From NCBI GenBank assembly GCA_002071175.1, contig MWER01000006.1, forward strand, positions 1 to 64,000: DNA of 64,000 bases, in the 5' to 3' direction. Under the pieces are notes generated by a model. It was given only the letters and a program-made list of their open reading frames with translations. It made no database searches and had not been told where the DNA came from. The translations under genes were made by a program, and so were the position numbers. Each line of letters begins with the position of its first letter. The stretch's first letter is position 1. This DNA is from Bacteroidetes bacterium ADurb.Bin037 (lineage in GTDB: Bacteria; Bacteroidota; Bacteroidia; Bacteroidales; UBA932). Of the stretch, positions 29,162 to 39,728 are shown one piece after another.

Positions 29162-31048
29162 ATGGAAAATCTTATTAAAAGCATTGAGAGCCCAGAAGAC
29201 CTTAAAAAGCTAAGGCTCGAGCAACTACCCCAATTGTGTGATGAATTGAGGAAATACATAATAGAATCCTGCTCACGCAATCCGGGACACCTGGGAGCCA
29301 GCCTGGGTACAATAGAGCTGACGGTAGCGATTCATTATGTTTACGATGCCCCAAAAGATAAAATTATATGGGACGTCGGACACCAGGCATATGCCCACAA
29401 AATCCTTACAGGAAGACGTGAAGCATTCCTGAAAAACCGTTGCTACAACGAGTTGAGCGGATTTCCCAAAATGGATGAAAGTCCTTATGATGCATTTGGG
29501 ACAGGCCATTCTTCCACTTCAATCTCTGCGGGCCTGGGTTATGCCATAGCAGCTTCCATGCGCAAAAGCGACGATAAAGTAGTGGCTGTGATCGGGGACG
29601 GGTCGCTGACAGCAGGTCTTGCCTACGAAGGAATGAACAACGCCGGCGGCACAAATGCCGACATGCTCATCATTCTCAATGACAACAAAATGTCTATTGA
29701 ACCTAACGTGGGAGGTCTGCATAATTCATTGCTTAAGCTCACCACGTCTCCCCGTTACAATAAACTGAAACTGAAGGCGTGGAGAACCCTGGGTTCGGGA
29801 GCCATCAGAGATGCTGTCCAGCGCTTTGTCAGAGCCGGTAAGCGGCTTGTGATCAGGAACAGCACCTTGTTCCAGTCTTTGAATATCCGGTATTTTGGTC
29901 CGGTCGAAGGTCACGACGTCATACAACTGGTCAAAACGCTCAAACGGCTCAAACACTTACATGGACCACGGCTCCTGCATGTACTCACTGTCAAGGGAAA
30001 AGGATACGCGCCAGCGGAAAATGACCAGACTACCTGGCATGCGCCCGGCCTGTTCGATGTCGAAACAGGTCTCCGACTGACCGGAGGTGATCCCGGAACG
30101 CCGGCTAAAACGAGATTCCAGGATGTTTTCGGGCACACACTGCTGGAACTTGCCCACAGCAACCCGGCCATTGTGGGTATTACTCCGGCCATGCCCACCG
30201 GCTGCTCCCTGAACATCATGATGAAGGAAATGCCCGACAGATGTTTTGACGTAGGCATTGCCGAACAACATGCCGTAACATTCTCTGCAGGACTGGCAGC
30301 GGCAGGGTATCTGCCCTATTGCAACATATACTCGAGTTTCATGCAAAGGGCATATGATTCCGTAATCCACGACGTGGCCATTCAGAACCTCAAGGTAGTC
30401 TTTTGCCTGGATAGGGGCGGCCTTGTAGGTGAAGACGGGGTAACACATCACGGAGCTTACGACCTGGCCTATTTCAACTGTGTCCCGGATATGTATGTGG
30501 CTGCCCCTATGGATGAAGTGGAATTGAGAAATATGCTGTATTCGGCACAGGATAAGAGATACAAAACCATAAGCATTCGTTATCCCAGGGGAACAGGTAG
30601 CGGGATCAAGGACTGGAGAAGACCTTTCACATACATGGAACCCGGTAAGGCACGACTTTTGAACGAAGGAAAAGACATAGCACTGTTGAGTCTCGGATCG
30701 GCCGGACTTATGGGGGCGGCAGCAGTAGCTAAAGTAGCGGAGAATGGTATATCGGTACAACACTATGATATGCGTTTTCTCAAACCAATAGATGAAGACG
30801 TTCTGGAACACATATCCCGTAACTATCAGAACGTGATTACCTTGGAAGACGGATGTCTTATTGGCGGATTATACAGTATGGTATCTGTTTATATGGCATC
30901 CCACCCCGGGACCATAAGCAAAGTGACCGGACTAGGTATTCCGGACCGTTTTATCCAGCATGGAAAAACCAAACAGCTTTATCACGAATGCGGATACGAC
31001 ACCGAAAGCATTGTAAAGGCTATAGAAACCATTGCCGGTAAGTTTTAA
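29162..31048 (+). CDS. dxs: 1-deoxy-D-xylulose-5-phosphate synthase
   Basis: A 628-residue thiamine diphosphate enzyme that joins pyruvate and glyceraldehyde 3-phosphate in the first step of the MEP isoprenoid route. Signatures: SRNPGHLGASLGTIELT (N-terminus), GDGSLTAGLAYEGMNN (ThDP/Mg site, about 143-158), DVGIAEQHAVTFSAG (catalytic Glu) and DRGGLVGEDGVTHHG in the middle domain. The product also feeds pyridoxal and thiamine synthesis; pdxJ, its downstream user, is at 55212. Confidence 0.97.
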   Translation: MENLIKSIESPEDLKKLRLEQLPQLCDELRKYIIESCSRNPGHLGASLGTIELTVAIHYVYDAPKDKIIWDVGHQAYAHKILTGRREAFLKNRCYNELSGFPKMDESPYDAFGTGHSSTSISAGLGYAIAASMRKSDDKVVAVIGDGSLTAGLAYEGMNNAGGTNADMLIILNDNKMSIEPNVGGLHNSLLKLTTSPRYNKLKLKAWRTLGSGAIRDAVQRFVRAGKRLVIRNSTLFQSLNIRYFGPVEGHDVIQLVKTLKRLKHLHGPRLLHVLTVKGKGYAPAENDQTTWHAPGLFDVETGLRLTGGDPGTPAKTRFQDVFGHTLLELAHSNPAIVGITPAMPTGCSLNIMMKEMPDRCFDVGIAEQHAVTFSAGLAAAGYLPYCNIYSSFMQRAYDSVIHDVAIQNLKVVFCLDRGGLVGEDGVTHHGAYDLAYFNCVPDMYVAAPMDEVELRNMLYSAQDKRYKTISIRYPRGTGSGIKDWRRPFTYMEPGKARLLNEGKDIALLSLGSAGLMGAAAVAKVAENGISVQHYDMRFLKPIDEDVLEHISRNYQNVITLEDGCLIGGLYSMVSVYMASHPGTISKVTGLGIPDRFIQHGKTKQLYHECGYDTESIVKAIETIAGKF

Positions 31049-31058
31049 TGCTGTTTTT

Positions 31059-31089
31059 TTTGGTAGTTTGTCAAAATCGTTTATCTTTG
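31059..31089 (+). promoter_or_regulatory. Promoter of the tRNA-tuf cluster
   Basis: TTTG (31059-31062), exactly 19 bases, then TATCTTTG (31082-31089): a full match to the Bacteroidetes -33/-7 consensus. A second TTTG stands 11 bases before the -7 box (31067-31070). The first tRNA starts 27 bases later. Confidence 0.75.
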
Positions 31090-31115
31090 CCGCTCCAAAT
31101 TGCAGAGATGTTTTT

Positions 31116-31189
31116 GCCGATGTAGCTCAGTTGGTCAGAGCAGCTGATTTGTAATCAGCAGGTCGTGGGTTCGAATCCCTCTATCGGCT
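31116..31189 (+). tRNA. tRNA-Thr (anticodon TGT)
   Basis: A 74-base cloverleaf: acceptor GCCGATG/TATCGGC (one G-T pair), anticodon stem GCTGA/TCAGC with loop TTTGTAA (anticodon TGT), T-loop GTTCGAATC. The 3' CCA is not encoded. First of four clustered tRNA genes upstream of tuf. Confidence 0.96.
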
Positions 31190-31219
31190 CGGTTGTTGTT
31201 TGACAAAATGAATTATTGA

Positions 31220-31302
31220 GGGAGGGTACCAAAGTGGCCAACTGGGGCAGACTGTAAATCTGCTGACGCACGTCTACGTAGGTTCGAATCCTGCCCCTCC
31301 CA
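31220..31302 (+). tRNA. tRNA-Tyr (anticodon GTA)
   Basis: An 83-base tRNA with the long variable arm of bacterial tRNA-Tyr. Acceptor GGGAGGG/CCCTCCC, anticodon loop CTGTAAA (GTA). The 3' CCA is not encoded; the discriminator is A. Confidence 0.96.
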
Positions 31303-31308
31303 CACCAT

Positions 31309-31381
31309 GCGGAAGTAGCTCAGTTGGTAGAGCATCAGCCTTCCAAGCTGAGGGTCGCGAGTTCGAACCTCGTCTTCCGCT
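31309..31381 (+). tRNA. tRNA-Gly (anticodon TCC)
   Basis: Acceptor GCGGAAG/CTTCCGC, anticodon loop CTTCCAA (TCC), T-loop GTTCGAACC. The next three bases are CCA, so an encoded 3' CCA (to 31384) is possible here, unlike in its neighbours. Confidence 0.96.
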
Positions 31382-31398
31382 CCAATATGTACCAAAAA

Positions 31399-31470
31399 GC
31401 CAGTGTAGCTCAGGGGTAGAGCGCTTCCTTGGTAAGGAAGAGGTCATGAGTTCAAATCTCATCACCGGCT
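31399..31470 (+). tRNA. tRNA-Thr (anticodon GGT)
   Basis: A 72-base tRNA with anticodon loop TTGGTAA (GGT) on a perfect CTTCC/GGAAG stem. The acceptor GCCAGTG/CACCGGC contains an A-C mismatch at position 4-69, while all other pairs are good. Last tRNA before tuf. Confidence 0.93.
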
Positions 31471-31501
31471 CAAATTTAAATTTTATTAAATTAATTTAGT
31501 T

Positions 31502-32689
31502 ATGGCAAAAGAAACCTTTAAAAGGGATAAACCCCACGTTAACATCGGAACCATCGGTCACGTAGACCATGGTAAAACAACTCTGACAGCCGCAATTACC
31601 CAGGTGCTGGCAAAGAAAGGCTTGTCGGAAATACGTTCATTTGACTCTATTGATAACGCTCCTGAAGAAAAAGAACGCGGTATCACCATTAATACCTCAC
31701 ACGTTGAATACGAGACAGCGGCCCGCCACTATGCACACGTTGACTGCCCGGGACACGCCGACTACGTTAAAAACATGGTTACAGGTGCCGCCCAGATGGA
31801 CGGATCCATTCTGGTAGTTGCAGCTACTGACGGTCCTATGCCGCAGACCAACGAGCACGTATTGCTGGCTCGCCAGGTGAACGTTCCCAAGATCGTGGTT
31901 TTCCTGAACAAATGCGACATGGTTGATGACCCTGAAATGCTTGATCTGGTTGAACTTGAAGTACGTGACCTGCTTTCAAAATATAACTTTGACGGGGATA
32001 ATGTTCCTGTTATCCGCGGCTCTGCTTTAGGTGCCCTGAACGGAGAGGCACAGTGGGAAGACAAGGTGATGGAACTGATGGACGCTGTTGACTCCTACAT
32101 TCCCATCCCTCTGCGTGACAACGAAAAACCTTTCATTATGCCCGTAGAGGACATCTTCTCCATCACCGGTCGCGGTACAGTCGCCACAGGTCGTATTGAG
32201 ACAGGTATGATCAAGACAGGCGAACAGGTTGAGATCGTCGGTCTTGGTGAAAAACCCAGAACAAGTGTTGTTACGGGAGTTGAGATGTTCCGCAAGATCC
32301 TTGACAGGGGTGAAGCAGGTGACAACGTAGGTTTGCTGCTCCGCGGAATTGACAAGAAAGAAGTAAAACGCGGCCAGGTAATTTGCCGTCCGGGGACCAT
32401 TACTCCTCATAAGAAATTCTCAGCTGAAATTTACGTGCTGAAGAAAGACGAAGGTGGACGCCACACTCCTTTCCACAACAAATACCGTCCTCAGTTCTTC
32501 CTCCGTACACTCGACGTTACCGGAGAAGTTCGTCTGCCCGAAGGTGTGGATATGGTTATGCCAGGTGACAACGTTTCCATTAACGTGGAACTGATCTACC
32601 CTGTAGCTCTGAATGAAGGACTCCGTTTTGCTATCCGTGAAGGCGGCCGCACCGTAGGTGCAGGCCAGATCACAAAGATTGGTGACTGA
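31502..32689 (+). CDS. tuf: Elongation factor Tu
   Basis: A 395-residue GTPase that brings aminoacyl-tRNA to the ribosome. G1 GHVDHGKT is at 19-26, the G2 RGITIN motif, G3 DCPGHADY and G4 NKCD follow, and domains 2 and 3 are complete. It sits behind four tRNA genes and in front of tRNA-Trp and secE, the usual str/beta-type order. Confidence 0.99.
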   Translation: MAKETFKRDKPHVNIGTIGHVDHGKTTLTAAITQVLAKKGLSEIRSFDSIDNAPEEKERGITINTSHVEYETAARHYAHVDCPGHADYVKNMVTGAAQMDGSILVVAATDGPMPQTNEHVLLARQVNVPKIVVFLNKCDMVDDPEMLDLVELEVRDLLSKYNFDGDNVPVIRGSALGALNGEAQWEDKVMELMDAVDSYIPIPLRDNEKPFIMPVEDIFSITGRGTVATGRIETGMIKTGEQVEIVGLGEKPRTSVVTGVEMFRKILDRGEAGDNVGLLLRGIDKKEVKRGQVICRPGTITPHKKFSAEIYVLKKDEGGRHTPFHNKYRPQFFLRTLDVTGEVRLPEGVDMVMPGDNVSINVELIYPVALNEGLRFAIREGGRTVGAGQITKIGD

Positions 32690-32753
32690 TAGCTGCGGAA
32701 ATACTGAATAATGGCAGGTCTGGCCGGTTGTATCCGACCGTACCTGTTTCCTT

Positions 32754-32824
32754 AGGGGCATAGTTCAAGGGTAGAATAGCGGTCTCCAAAACCGTCGATG
32801 GGCGTTCGAATCGCTCTGCCCCTG
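32754..32824 (+). tRNA. tRNA-Trp (anticodon CCA)
   Basis: A 71-base tRNA between tuf and secE, a conserved place for it. Acceptor AGGGGCA/TGCCCCT, anticodon loop CTCCAAA (CCA), discriminator G as expected for tRNA-Trp. The 3' CCA is not encoded. Confidence 0.96.
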
Positions 32825-32910
32825 CAAATACGGGATGTTACGGTCCTGTATTTATTATAACTCAACGACGAGAGAAGCTTCCACCTCTACGTGTTGTTAA
32901 TAAATGAACA

Positions 32911-33105
32911 ATGAGCAAAATCGGAATGTATTTCAAAGATTCCTACAATGAGCTTGTTCACAAAGTGAGCTGGCCTTCGTGGAGTCAACTTCAGAGCAGT
33001 GCTATTATTGTGATGGTGGCATCTGTCATCTTTGCAATAGTAATTTTTGCAATGGATATTACATTTAGGAACCTGATGGAGTTTCTCTACAAGGCATTGT
33101 ATTAA
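32911..33105 (+). CDS. secE: Preprotein translocase subunit SecE
   Basis: A 64-residue single-span SecE. The amphipathic NELVHKVSWPSWSQLQ segment (about 13-28) precedes one membrane helix (31-52). It clamps SecY in the translocon. This minimal form is normal outside gamma-proteobacteria. nusG follows after 11 bases. Confidence 0.95.
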   Translation: MSKIGMYFKDSYNELVHKVSWPSWSQLQSSAIIVMVASVIFAIVIFAMDITFRNLMEFLYKALY

Positions 33106-33116
33106 TCTATAGGGAA

Positions 33117-33665
33117 ATGACAGACACTACCAAAAAATGGTACGTTATAAGAGCGGCCGGTGGTAAAGAAAAGAAAGCCAAGGAATACATTGAGAACGAG
33201 GTGAAACGCCTTAATCTGGAAGAATATGTTTCCCAGGTATTGATCCCTACCGAGAAAATTTACCAGGTAAGAAATGGTAAAAAGATCAGTAAGGAGCGTA
33301 TCTTCTATCCCGGATATATTCTGATCGAAGTAGCGCTTACACCGGAAATTCAGCATCTTATCACCAGCATTCCCCATGTATCGGGTTTTCTGGGAGCTGT
33401 CAGAAAAGGAAAGCCCGTTCCCGTCCGCACGGCAGAAATCAACAGGATTCTTGGCCGCGTAGATGAACAGGCTGAAAATGAAGAGGAAATCATCACACCT
33501 TATCTTGTAGGGGAAGCTGTCAAGGTAATCGATGGACCGTTCAACGGATTCAACGGGACCGTGGAAGAGATCCTTGAGGATAAGAAAAAACTGAAAGTGA
33601 TGGTTAAGATCTTCGGCAGAAAGACCTTGCTCGAACTCGGTTTTGTTCAAGTTGAAAAAGAATAA
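33117..33665 (+). CDS. nusG: Transcription elongation/antitermination factor NusG
   Basis: A 182-residue factor with the NGN domain (KKWYVIRAAGGKEKKAKEYIE start; RIFYPGYILIE near 65) and a C-terminal KOW domain (GEAVKVIDGPFNGFNGTVEEI, about 130-150). It links RNA polymerase with ribosomes or Rho. Between secE and rplK as usual. Confidence 0.97.
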   Translation: MTDTTKKWYVIRAAGGKEKKAKEYIENEVKRLNLEEYVSQVLIPTEKIYQVRNGKKISKERIFYPGYILIEVALTPEIQHLITSIPHVSGFLGAVRKGKPVPVRTAEINRILGRVDEQAENEEEIITPYLVGEAVKVIDGPFNGFNGTVEEILEDKKKLKVMVKIFGRKTLLELGFVQVEKE

Positions 33666-33678
33666 ATAAACAATCATT

Positions 33679-34125
33679 ATGGCTAAAGAGATTGCCGGAT
33701 TAATCAAATTACAGATTAAAGGCGGTGCTGCTAACCCTTCACCCCCGGTAGGACCGGCACTGGGTTCCAAGGGTGTGAACATAATGGAGTTCTGTAAAAA
33801 GTTCAATGCACAGACTCAAGACCGGGCGGGTAAAGTTCTTCCGGTTATCATTACCGTTTACAGCGACAAATCGTTTACCTTTATTGTTAAACAACCGCCC
33901 ATTGCTGTTCAATTGAAAGAAGCTTCCAAAATTACGAGCGGTTCTGCCGAACCAAACCGTAACAAAGTAGCTTCCGTTACCTGGAATCAGATCCGTGCCA
34001 TTGCCGAGAATAAGATGGAAGATATGAATGCTTTCACCTTAAAATCGGCTATGAAGATGGTTGCCGGTACTGCACGCAGTATGGGTATTACCGTTAGCGG
34101 GCAATTCCCGGAAGATGTTAACTAA
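33679..34125 (+). CDS. rplK: Ribosomal protein L11 (uL11)
   Basis: A 148-residue protein of the GTPase-associated centre. The proline-rich [21 protein letters not shown] segment (about 13-33) and the RNA-binding C-terminal helix region are typical. First ribosomal gene of the rplKAJL run. Confidence 0.98.
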   Translation: MAKEIAGLIKLQIKGGAANPSPPVGPALGSKGVNIMEFCKKFNAQTQDRAGKVLPVIITVYSDKSFTFIVKQPPIAVQLKEASKITSGSAEPNRNKVASVTWNQIRAIAENKMEDMNAFTLKSAMKMVAGTARSMGITVSGQFPEDVN

Positions 34126-34139
34126 ACTTCTATGTAGAA

Positions 34140-34841
34140 ATGAGTAAACTGACGAAAAATCAAAAAATAGTATACGCAAAGGTTGACTCCGACAAACAAT
34201 ACAGATTGTCCGAAGCTTGTGAACTGATCGGTCAGACCAGTTTTACAAAATTTGATGCTTCGGTGGACATTGCTGTACGATTGGGGGTCGATCCGCGTAA
34301 GGCAAACCAGATGATTCGCGGCGTTGTGACTCTTCCGCATGGAACTGGAAAACAGGTACGCGTCCTGGTTCTTTGTACTCCCGACAAGGAGCAGGAGGCC
34401 AACGATGCAGGTGCCGACTACGTTGGACTGGATGAATTCATTGAAAAGATCAAGGGTGGCTGGACAGATGTTGACGTTATTATCTGTACTCCATCCGTAA
34501 TGGCCAAGATCGGCCCCATCGGACGTATATTGGGTCCCCGCGGACTCATGCCCAATCCCAAGACGGGGACCGTAACCATGGAAGTCGGACAAGCCGTTAA
34601 AGAGGTGAAGGCCGGGAAGATAGACTTTAAGGTTGACAAAACCGGTATCATCCATGCATCTATAGGAAAAGCTTCCTTTGATTCCAGCAAACTCCTGGAA
34701 AATGCTCAAGAGTTCATCAACACTGTCATCAAACTGAAACCGCAGGCCCTTAAGGGAACATATATGAAAAGCGTATACCTGTCCACCACTATGGGCCCCA
34801 GTCTTTCTATTGATATAAAATCAGGTGCAGTTGTAGAATAA
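34140..34841 (+). CDS. rplA: Ribosomal protein L1 (uL1)
   Basis: A 233-residue L1-stalk protein. [19 protein letters not shown] (about 123-141) is the diagnostic segment. In many bacteria L1 represses the rplK-rplA mRNA; no clear L1-binding mimic was seen upstream. It follows rplK by 14 bases. Confidence 0.98.
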   Translation: MSKLTKNQKIVYAKVDSDKQYRLSEACELIGQTSFTKFDASVDIAVRLGVDPRKANQMIRGVVTLPHGTGKQVRVLVLCTPDKEQEANDAGADYVGLDEFIEKIKGGWTDVDVIICTPSVMAKIGPIGRILGPRGLMPNPKTGTVTMEVGQAVKEVKAGKIDFKVDKTGIIHASIGKASFDSSKLLENAQEFINTVIKLKPQALKGTYMKSVYLSTTMGPSLSIDIKSGAVVE

Positions 34842-34852
34842 GAATTTGTATT

Positions 34853-35374
34853 ATGAAGAAAGAACAAAAAGAACAGATAATCGAAGGCTTAGCAGCTCAA
34901 CTGAAATCAACTCCTGATTTCTATGTTGTGAACGTCGAAGGACTGAATGCCGAGAAGACCACCCAGCTACGTCGCGAATGCTTTGCACAAAACATCAAGC
35001 TGGTTGTTGTCAAAAACACCCTGCTAAAACGTACGCTGGAAAAGGTAGGGATTGAGGAAATGAAACTGTTTTTCCCTATCCTTGAAGGTTCTACAGCTGT
35101 AATGTTCACTGAAAATATCAATGCCCCGGCCAGATTGATCAAATCATTCGGCCAGAAAAACGGGAAACCCGTACTCAAAGGGGCCTTAGTTCAGGAATGT
35201 GTCTATATTGGGGAGGATCAACTGGAAAACCTTGTCAATATCAAATCCCGTGAAGAACTCATCGGGGATATTGCAGGCCTTATCCTGTCCCCTGCCCAAA
35301 GACTTGTATCGGCTATCCAAACAGCCGGTAGCCATATGGCCGGTATTGTAAAAACACTGGCAGAACGTGAATAA
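34853..35374 (+). CDS. rplJ: Ribosomal protein L10 (uL10)
   Basis: A 173-residue base of the L7/L12 stalk. The N-terminal rRNA-binding domain (KTTQLRRECFAQNIKLVVVKNTL) and a C-terminal helix that carries L7/L12 dimers are present. Lies 11 bases after rplA and 41 before rplL. Confidence 0.97.
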   Translation: MKKEQKEQIIEGLAAQLKSTPDFYVVNVEGLNAEKTTQLRRECFAQNIKLVVVKNTLLKRTLEKVGIEEMKLFFPILEGSTAVMFTENINAPARLIKSFGQKNGKPVLKGALVQECVYIGEDQLENLVNIKSREELIGDIAGLILSPAQRLVSAIQTAGSHMAGIVKTLAERE

Positions 35375-35415
35375 TTATTTAACAAGTAAAACAAAATCTT
35401 AACTATAAAAAAATC

Positions 35416-35793
35416 ATGGCAGAATTGAAACAAATGGCAGAAGCCATTGCTAATCTCACCATTAAAGAAGCTATTGAATTAGCTAACATTCTCAAAGACG
35501 AATACGGAATTGAACCTGCAGCCGCTGCTGTAGCTGTTGCCGCCGCTCCCGGAGCCGCCGGACCTGCAGTTGAAGCTGAACAAACTCAATTTGACGTTAT
35601 ACTTACTTCCGCCGGACAGGCCAAACTGCAAGTTATCAAGGTTGTCAAAGACATTACAGGTCTGGGACTGAAAGAATCCAAAGATCTTGTTGACGGAGCA
35701 CCCAAAGCTGTGAAGGAAAAAGTCAGCAAAGCCGAAGCCGAACAGATCAAAGCACAAATTGAAGAAGCCGGCGGAGAAGTTGAAATTAAATAA
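35416..35793 (+). CDS. rplL: Ribosomal protein L7/L12 (bL12)
   Basis: A 125-residue stalk protein: N-terminal dimerisation domain, an Ala-rich hinge ([17 protein letters not shown], about 36-52), and the C-terminal factor-binding domain with [19 protein letters not shown]. It recruits translational GTPases. Confidence 0.98.
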   Translation: MAELKQMAEAIANLTIKEAIELANILKDEYGIEPAAAAVAVAAAPGAAGPAVEAEQTQFDVILTSAGQAKLQVIKVVKDITGLGLKESKDLVDGAPKAVKEKVSKAEAEQIKAQIEEAGGEVEIK

Positions 35794-35799
35794 ACTCAC

Positions 35800-35861
35800 T
35801 TCCCGTAATGAACCGGGAACGGTACCAGGTTTAGGACTCCTTGGGAGTTCTAAGCCTTTTT
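35800..35861 (+). terminator. Double hairpin between rplL and rpoB (attenuator/partial terminator)
   Basis: The first hairpin pairs TTCCCG (35800-35805) with CGGGAA (35814-35819). The second pairs AGGTTTAGGACTC (35827-35839) with GAGTTCTAAGCCT, with two non-Watson-Crick positions, and is followed by TTTTT (ending 35861). It looks like an intrinsic terminator that would let only part of transcription into rpoBC, a known arrangement in other bacteria. Confidence 0.75.
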
Positions 35862-35899
35862 GTCGTTAAAAACGTTTATTTTCAACTAATCCTTAAAAA

Positions 35900-38800
35900 A
35901 TGCCTCAAAAAGCTAACAATCAGCGTATTAATTTCGCAAAATCAAAAACCCTCCTGGATCATCCCGATTTTTTGGAGGTGCAACTGAAATCTTTCCAGGA
36001 CTTCTTCCAGTTGGAGACAACACCGGAAAACCGGAAAAATGAAGGATTGTTCAAAGTATTCCAGGAGAATTTCCCCATTAACGATACCCGCAACAACTTT
36101 GTACTTGAATTCATAGATTATTTCATAGATCCGCCACGGTACTCCATTGAAGAATGCCTGGACAGGGGACTGACCTACAGCGTACCCCTCAAAGCAAAGC
36201 TTAAACTCTATTGTACTGACGAGGAGCACGAGGACTTTGAAACGGTCATACAGGATGTCTACCTTGGCACCATTCCCTATATGACACCCAGAGGTACCTT
36301 TATCATAAACGGGTCCGAACGTATAGTCGTCTCTCAGCTCCACCGCTCTCCCGGGGTATTCTTCGGACAGAGCATCCATACCAACGGCACAAAGCTTTAT
36401 TCTGCCCGCATCATACCTTTCAAAGGTTCCTGGATCGAATTCGCCACGGACATCAACAATGTGATGTATGCTTATATTGATAGGAAAAAGAAATTACCCG
36501 TCACCACCCTTTTACGTGCCATCGGATTTGAAAGTGACAAGGACATCTTGGAGATCTTCGGTCTTGCCAATGAGATCAAGGTAAACAAGACCAACCTGAA
36601 AAAAAGTCTGGGCAGACAATTGGCAGCCCGCGTGTTGAAGTCCTGGATAGAGGACTTTGTAGATGAAGACACCGGTGAGGTCGTTTCCATTGAACGTAAT
36701 GAAATTATTCTCGATAGAAAGACCATCCTGGAAGAAGAGCATATAGAACTGATCCTGGATTCAGGGGCGTCAACCATTCTGCTGCACAAGGAAGAAGCCA
36801 ACATCGGAGATTACGCGATCATCCACAACACCTTGCAGAAAGATCCCTGCAACTCTGCCAAGGAAGCCGTAATATACATATACAGGCAATTACGTAATTC
36901 TGAACCGCCTGACGAAGCTACTGCCATGGATGTGATAGATAAACTATTCTTCTCGTCCAAGCGGTACGATCTGGGCGATGTGGGACGTTATCGCCTGAAT
37001 CGCAAACTGAATCTGAACATACAATCAGACATCAAAGTCCTGACTAAGGAAGATATCATCGCCATCATAAGCCATCTGATCCAGCTGATCAATTCCAAGG
37101 CCACTGTGGATGATATCGACCATTTGAGCAACCGCCGTATCCGCACTGTCGGTGAACAGCTTGCCAACCAATTTAGCGTGGGTCTCTCGCGTATGGCACG
37201 TACTATAAGGGAAAGAATGAACGTACGTGACAACGAGGTATTTACCCCCATAGACCTGATTAACGCCAAGACATTGTCTTCTGTGATCAACTCCTTCTTT
37301 GGGACATCGCAGCTGTCGCAATTCATGGACCAAACTAACCCCTTGGCTGAAATGACACATAAAAGGCGTCTTTCCGCACTCGGCCCCGGAGGCCTTTCCA
37401 GAGAACGTGCCGGATTTGAGGTACGTGACGTGCATTACACACACTACGGAAGGCTTTGTCCGATCGAGACCCCTGAAGGTCCCAATATCGGGTTGATCTC
37501 TTCTCTTTGCGTATATGCAAGGATCAATGACCTGGGATTTATTGAAACTCCTTACCGGAAAGTAAACCAAGGACAAGTTGACCTGTCATCGAAAGGATAC
37601 ATATACATGAGCGCCGAAGAAGAAGAGGAACGTATGGTGGCTCAGGCGAATGTAAACCTGGATGATGAAGGTCATATCACTGATGAAAGGATTAAATGCC
37701 GTTATGAAGCTGATTATCCGGTGGTTACAAAAGAAGAGGTTCATCTGATGGACGTGGCTCCCAATCAAATCGCTTCTATTGCCGCTTCACTCATACCGTT
37801 CCTGGAACATGACGACGCCAATAGGGCCTTGATGGGATCCAACATGATGCGCCAGGCAGTTCCCCTGATAAGACCCGAAGCCCCCATCGTAGGCACAGGA
37901 TTGGAGAGTACCGTTGTCCGCGACAGCCGGACACAAATCACTGCCGAAGGTAAGGGTGAAGTCATATTTGTGGATGCCAATGAAATACACATACGGTATG
38001 AAAGGACAGCTGACGAGAAATTTGTCAGCTTCCACCCCGAGATTACCGTTTATAAACTTCCCATATACAGGAAAACCAACCAGAATACCTCGGTAAACCT
38101 GAAACCGATAGTAAGGAAGGGACAAAAGGTGACACAGGGACAGATCCTGACAGAAGGATATGGCACGCATAACGGTGAACTTGCCTTAGGCCGTAACTTA
38201 AAAGTTGCCTTTATGCCCTGGAAGGGATACAACTTTGAAGATGCCATTGTGCTTTCTGAAAGGATGCTTAGCGAAGATATTTTCACCTCTATCCATGTTG
38301 ACGAATACATCATGGAAGTCCGTGATACCAAACGTGGCATGGAAGAGTTGACAAGCGATATCCCCAATATATCTGAAGAAGCGACCAAGAACCTGGACGA
38401 GAACGGAATTATCCGTATAGGAGCCTATGTTGAGCCGGGAGATATCCTAATAGGAAAGATCACTCCCAAAGGTGAAAGCGATCCTTCTCCGGAAGAAAAG
38501 CTTCTGCGGGCCATTTTTGGGGACAAGGCTGGCGATGTCAAGGATGCTTCACTTAAGGCTTCACCTTCTCTATATGGAACTGTGATAGACAAACGTCTTT
38601 TCTCCCGTGTGATGAAAGAAGGATCAAAGAAGGTTAAACCCATAGCCAAAATGCAGGTACAGCAAGCTGAAGAGCAATTCAAGATACGTTTTGACGCACT
38701 TCACAACACGTTCCTGGATAAGCTCGAGACTCTGCTAAAAGAAAAGACGTCTCCGGGTATAACCGATCTTTACGGAGAAGTTATCGTTCCAAAAGAAACC

Positions 38801-39718
38801 CGCTTTACAAGGGATCTTCTTTCGGGTATTGTTTACGAGAACATCAATCCCACCAAATGGACCAATGATAAGCATACCAATACCCTGATCCGGAAATTGA
38901 TCAACAATTATCTGATCAGTTACAAGGAACTGGATGCAGAACTCAAGCGTATCAAATACAGTTTGACTATCGGGGACGAACTGCCCTCCGGAATCATGCA
39001 GCTTGCGAAGGTTTATATTGCCAAAAAGCGAAAGATCCGTGTGGGGGATAAAATGGCAGGACGGCACGGGAACAAAGGCATTGTGGCAAAAGTGGTCCGT
39101 GATGAGGATATGCCTTTCCTGGATGACGGTTCTATTGTCGATATCGTCCTGAACCCCTTGGGTGTGCCTTCACGTATGAACTTGGGACAGATCTACGAAA
39201 CCGTTCTGGGCTGGGCCGGAAGAGAACTCGGACAATCGTATTCGTCGCCGATCTTTGACGGGGCATCGCTTGAAGAAATCACCGTGTTAACCGATAAAGC
39301 AAACATTCCCAAATACGGAAAAACATATCTCCGCGACGGAGGTTCCGGGGAACGTTTTGACCAGCCGGCAACTGTCGGGGTTATCTATATGCTCAAGTTG
39401 GGGCATATGGTAGACGACAAAATGCATGCACGGTCGATAGGTCCTTATTCACTAATAACCCAGCAACCCCTGGGCGGTAAGGCACAATTTGGTGGACAAC
39501 GTTTCGGGGAAATGGAGGTTTGGGCACTGGAAGCGTTCGGTGCGGCAAACATTTTGCAGGAGATCCTGACTGTTAAATCAGACGACGTGACCGGACGCTC
39601 ACGTGCTTATGAAGCCATAGTCAAAGGGGATACAATGCCCTCACCTGGCATTCCCGAATCTTTGAACGTATTGCTACATGAGTTGCGTGGTCTGGGACTT
39701 AGCGTTAACCTGGAATAA
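35900..39718 (+). CDS. rpoB: RNA polymerase beta subunit
   Basis: A 1272-residue beta subunit. The rifampicin-pocket region ([33 protein letters not shown], starting near 470) is intact and has no residue I recognise as a resistance change. The C-terminal [21 protein letters not shown] and [17 protein letters not shown] are canonical. Co-transcribed with rpoC 10 bases downstream. Confidence 0.99.
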   Translation: MPQKANNQRINFAKSKTLLDHPDFLEVQLKSFQDFFQLETTPENRKNEGLFKVFQENFPINDTRNNFVLEFIDYFIDPPRYSIEECLDRGLTYSVPLKAKLKLYCTDEEHEDFETVIQDVYLGTIPYMTPRGTFIINGSERIVVSQLHRSPGVFFGQSIHTNGTKLYSARIIPFKGSWIEFATDINNVMYAYIDRKKKLPVTTLLRAIGFESDKDILEIFGLANEIKVNKTNLKKSLGRQLAARVLKSWIEDFVDEDTGEVVSIERNEIILDRKTILEEEHIELILDSGASTILLHKEEANIGDYAIIHNTLQKDPCNSAKEAVIYIYRQLRNSEPPDEATAMDVIDKLFFSSKRYDLGDVGRYRLNRKLNLNIQSDIKVLTKEDIIAIISHLIQLINSKATVDDIDHLSNRRIRTVGEQLANQFSVGLSRMARTIRERMNVRDNEVFTPIDLINAKTLSSVINSFFGTSQLSQFMDQTNPLAEMTHKRRLSALGPGGLSRERAGFEVRDVHYTHYGRLCPIETPEGPNIGLISSLCVYARINDLGFIETPYRKVNQGQVDLSSKGYIYMSAEEEEERMVAQANVNLDDEGHITDERIKCRYEADYPVVTKEEVHLMDVAPNQIASIAASLIPFLEHDDANRALMGSNMMRQAVPLIRPEAPIVGTGLESTVVRDSRTQITAEGKGEVIFVDANEIHIRYERTADEKFVSFHPEITVYKLPIYRKTNQNTSVNLKPIVRKGQKVTQGQILTEGYGTHNGELALGRNLKVAFMPWKGYNFEDAIVLSERMLSEDIFTSIHVDEYIMEVRDTKRGMEELTSDIPNISEEATKNLDENGIIRIGAYVEPGDILIGKITPKGESDPSPEEKLLRAIFGDKAGDVKDASLKASPSLYGTVIDKRLFSRVMKEGSKKVKPIAKMQVQQAEEQFKIRFDALHNTFLDKLETLLKEKTSPGITDLYGEVIVPKETRFTRDLLSGIVYENINPTKWTNDKHTNTLIRKLINNYLISYKELDAELKRIKYSLTIGDELPSGIMQLAKVYIAKKRKIRVGDKMAGRHGNKGIVAKVVRDEDMPFLDDGSIVDIVLNPLGVPSRMNLGQIYETVLGWAGRELGQSYSSPIFDGASLEEITVLTDKANIPKYGKTYLRDGGSGERFDQPATVGVIYMLKLGHMVDDKMHARSIGPYSLITQQPLGGKAQFGGQRFGEMEVWALEAFGAANILQEILTVKSDDVTGRSRAYEAIVKGDTMPSPGIPESLNVLLHELRGLGLSVNLE

Positions 39719-39728
39719 AATTTGGATT

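Noticed and set aside
29957..30811. 284-codon leftward frame
   Set aside because: Antisense to dxs and without any recognised domain.
31213..31465. Two leftward frames resembling proteins often listed as hypothetical
   Set aside because: They lie antisense to the tRNA-Tyr, Gly and Thr genes; the tRNAs fold well.
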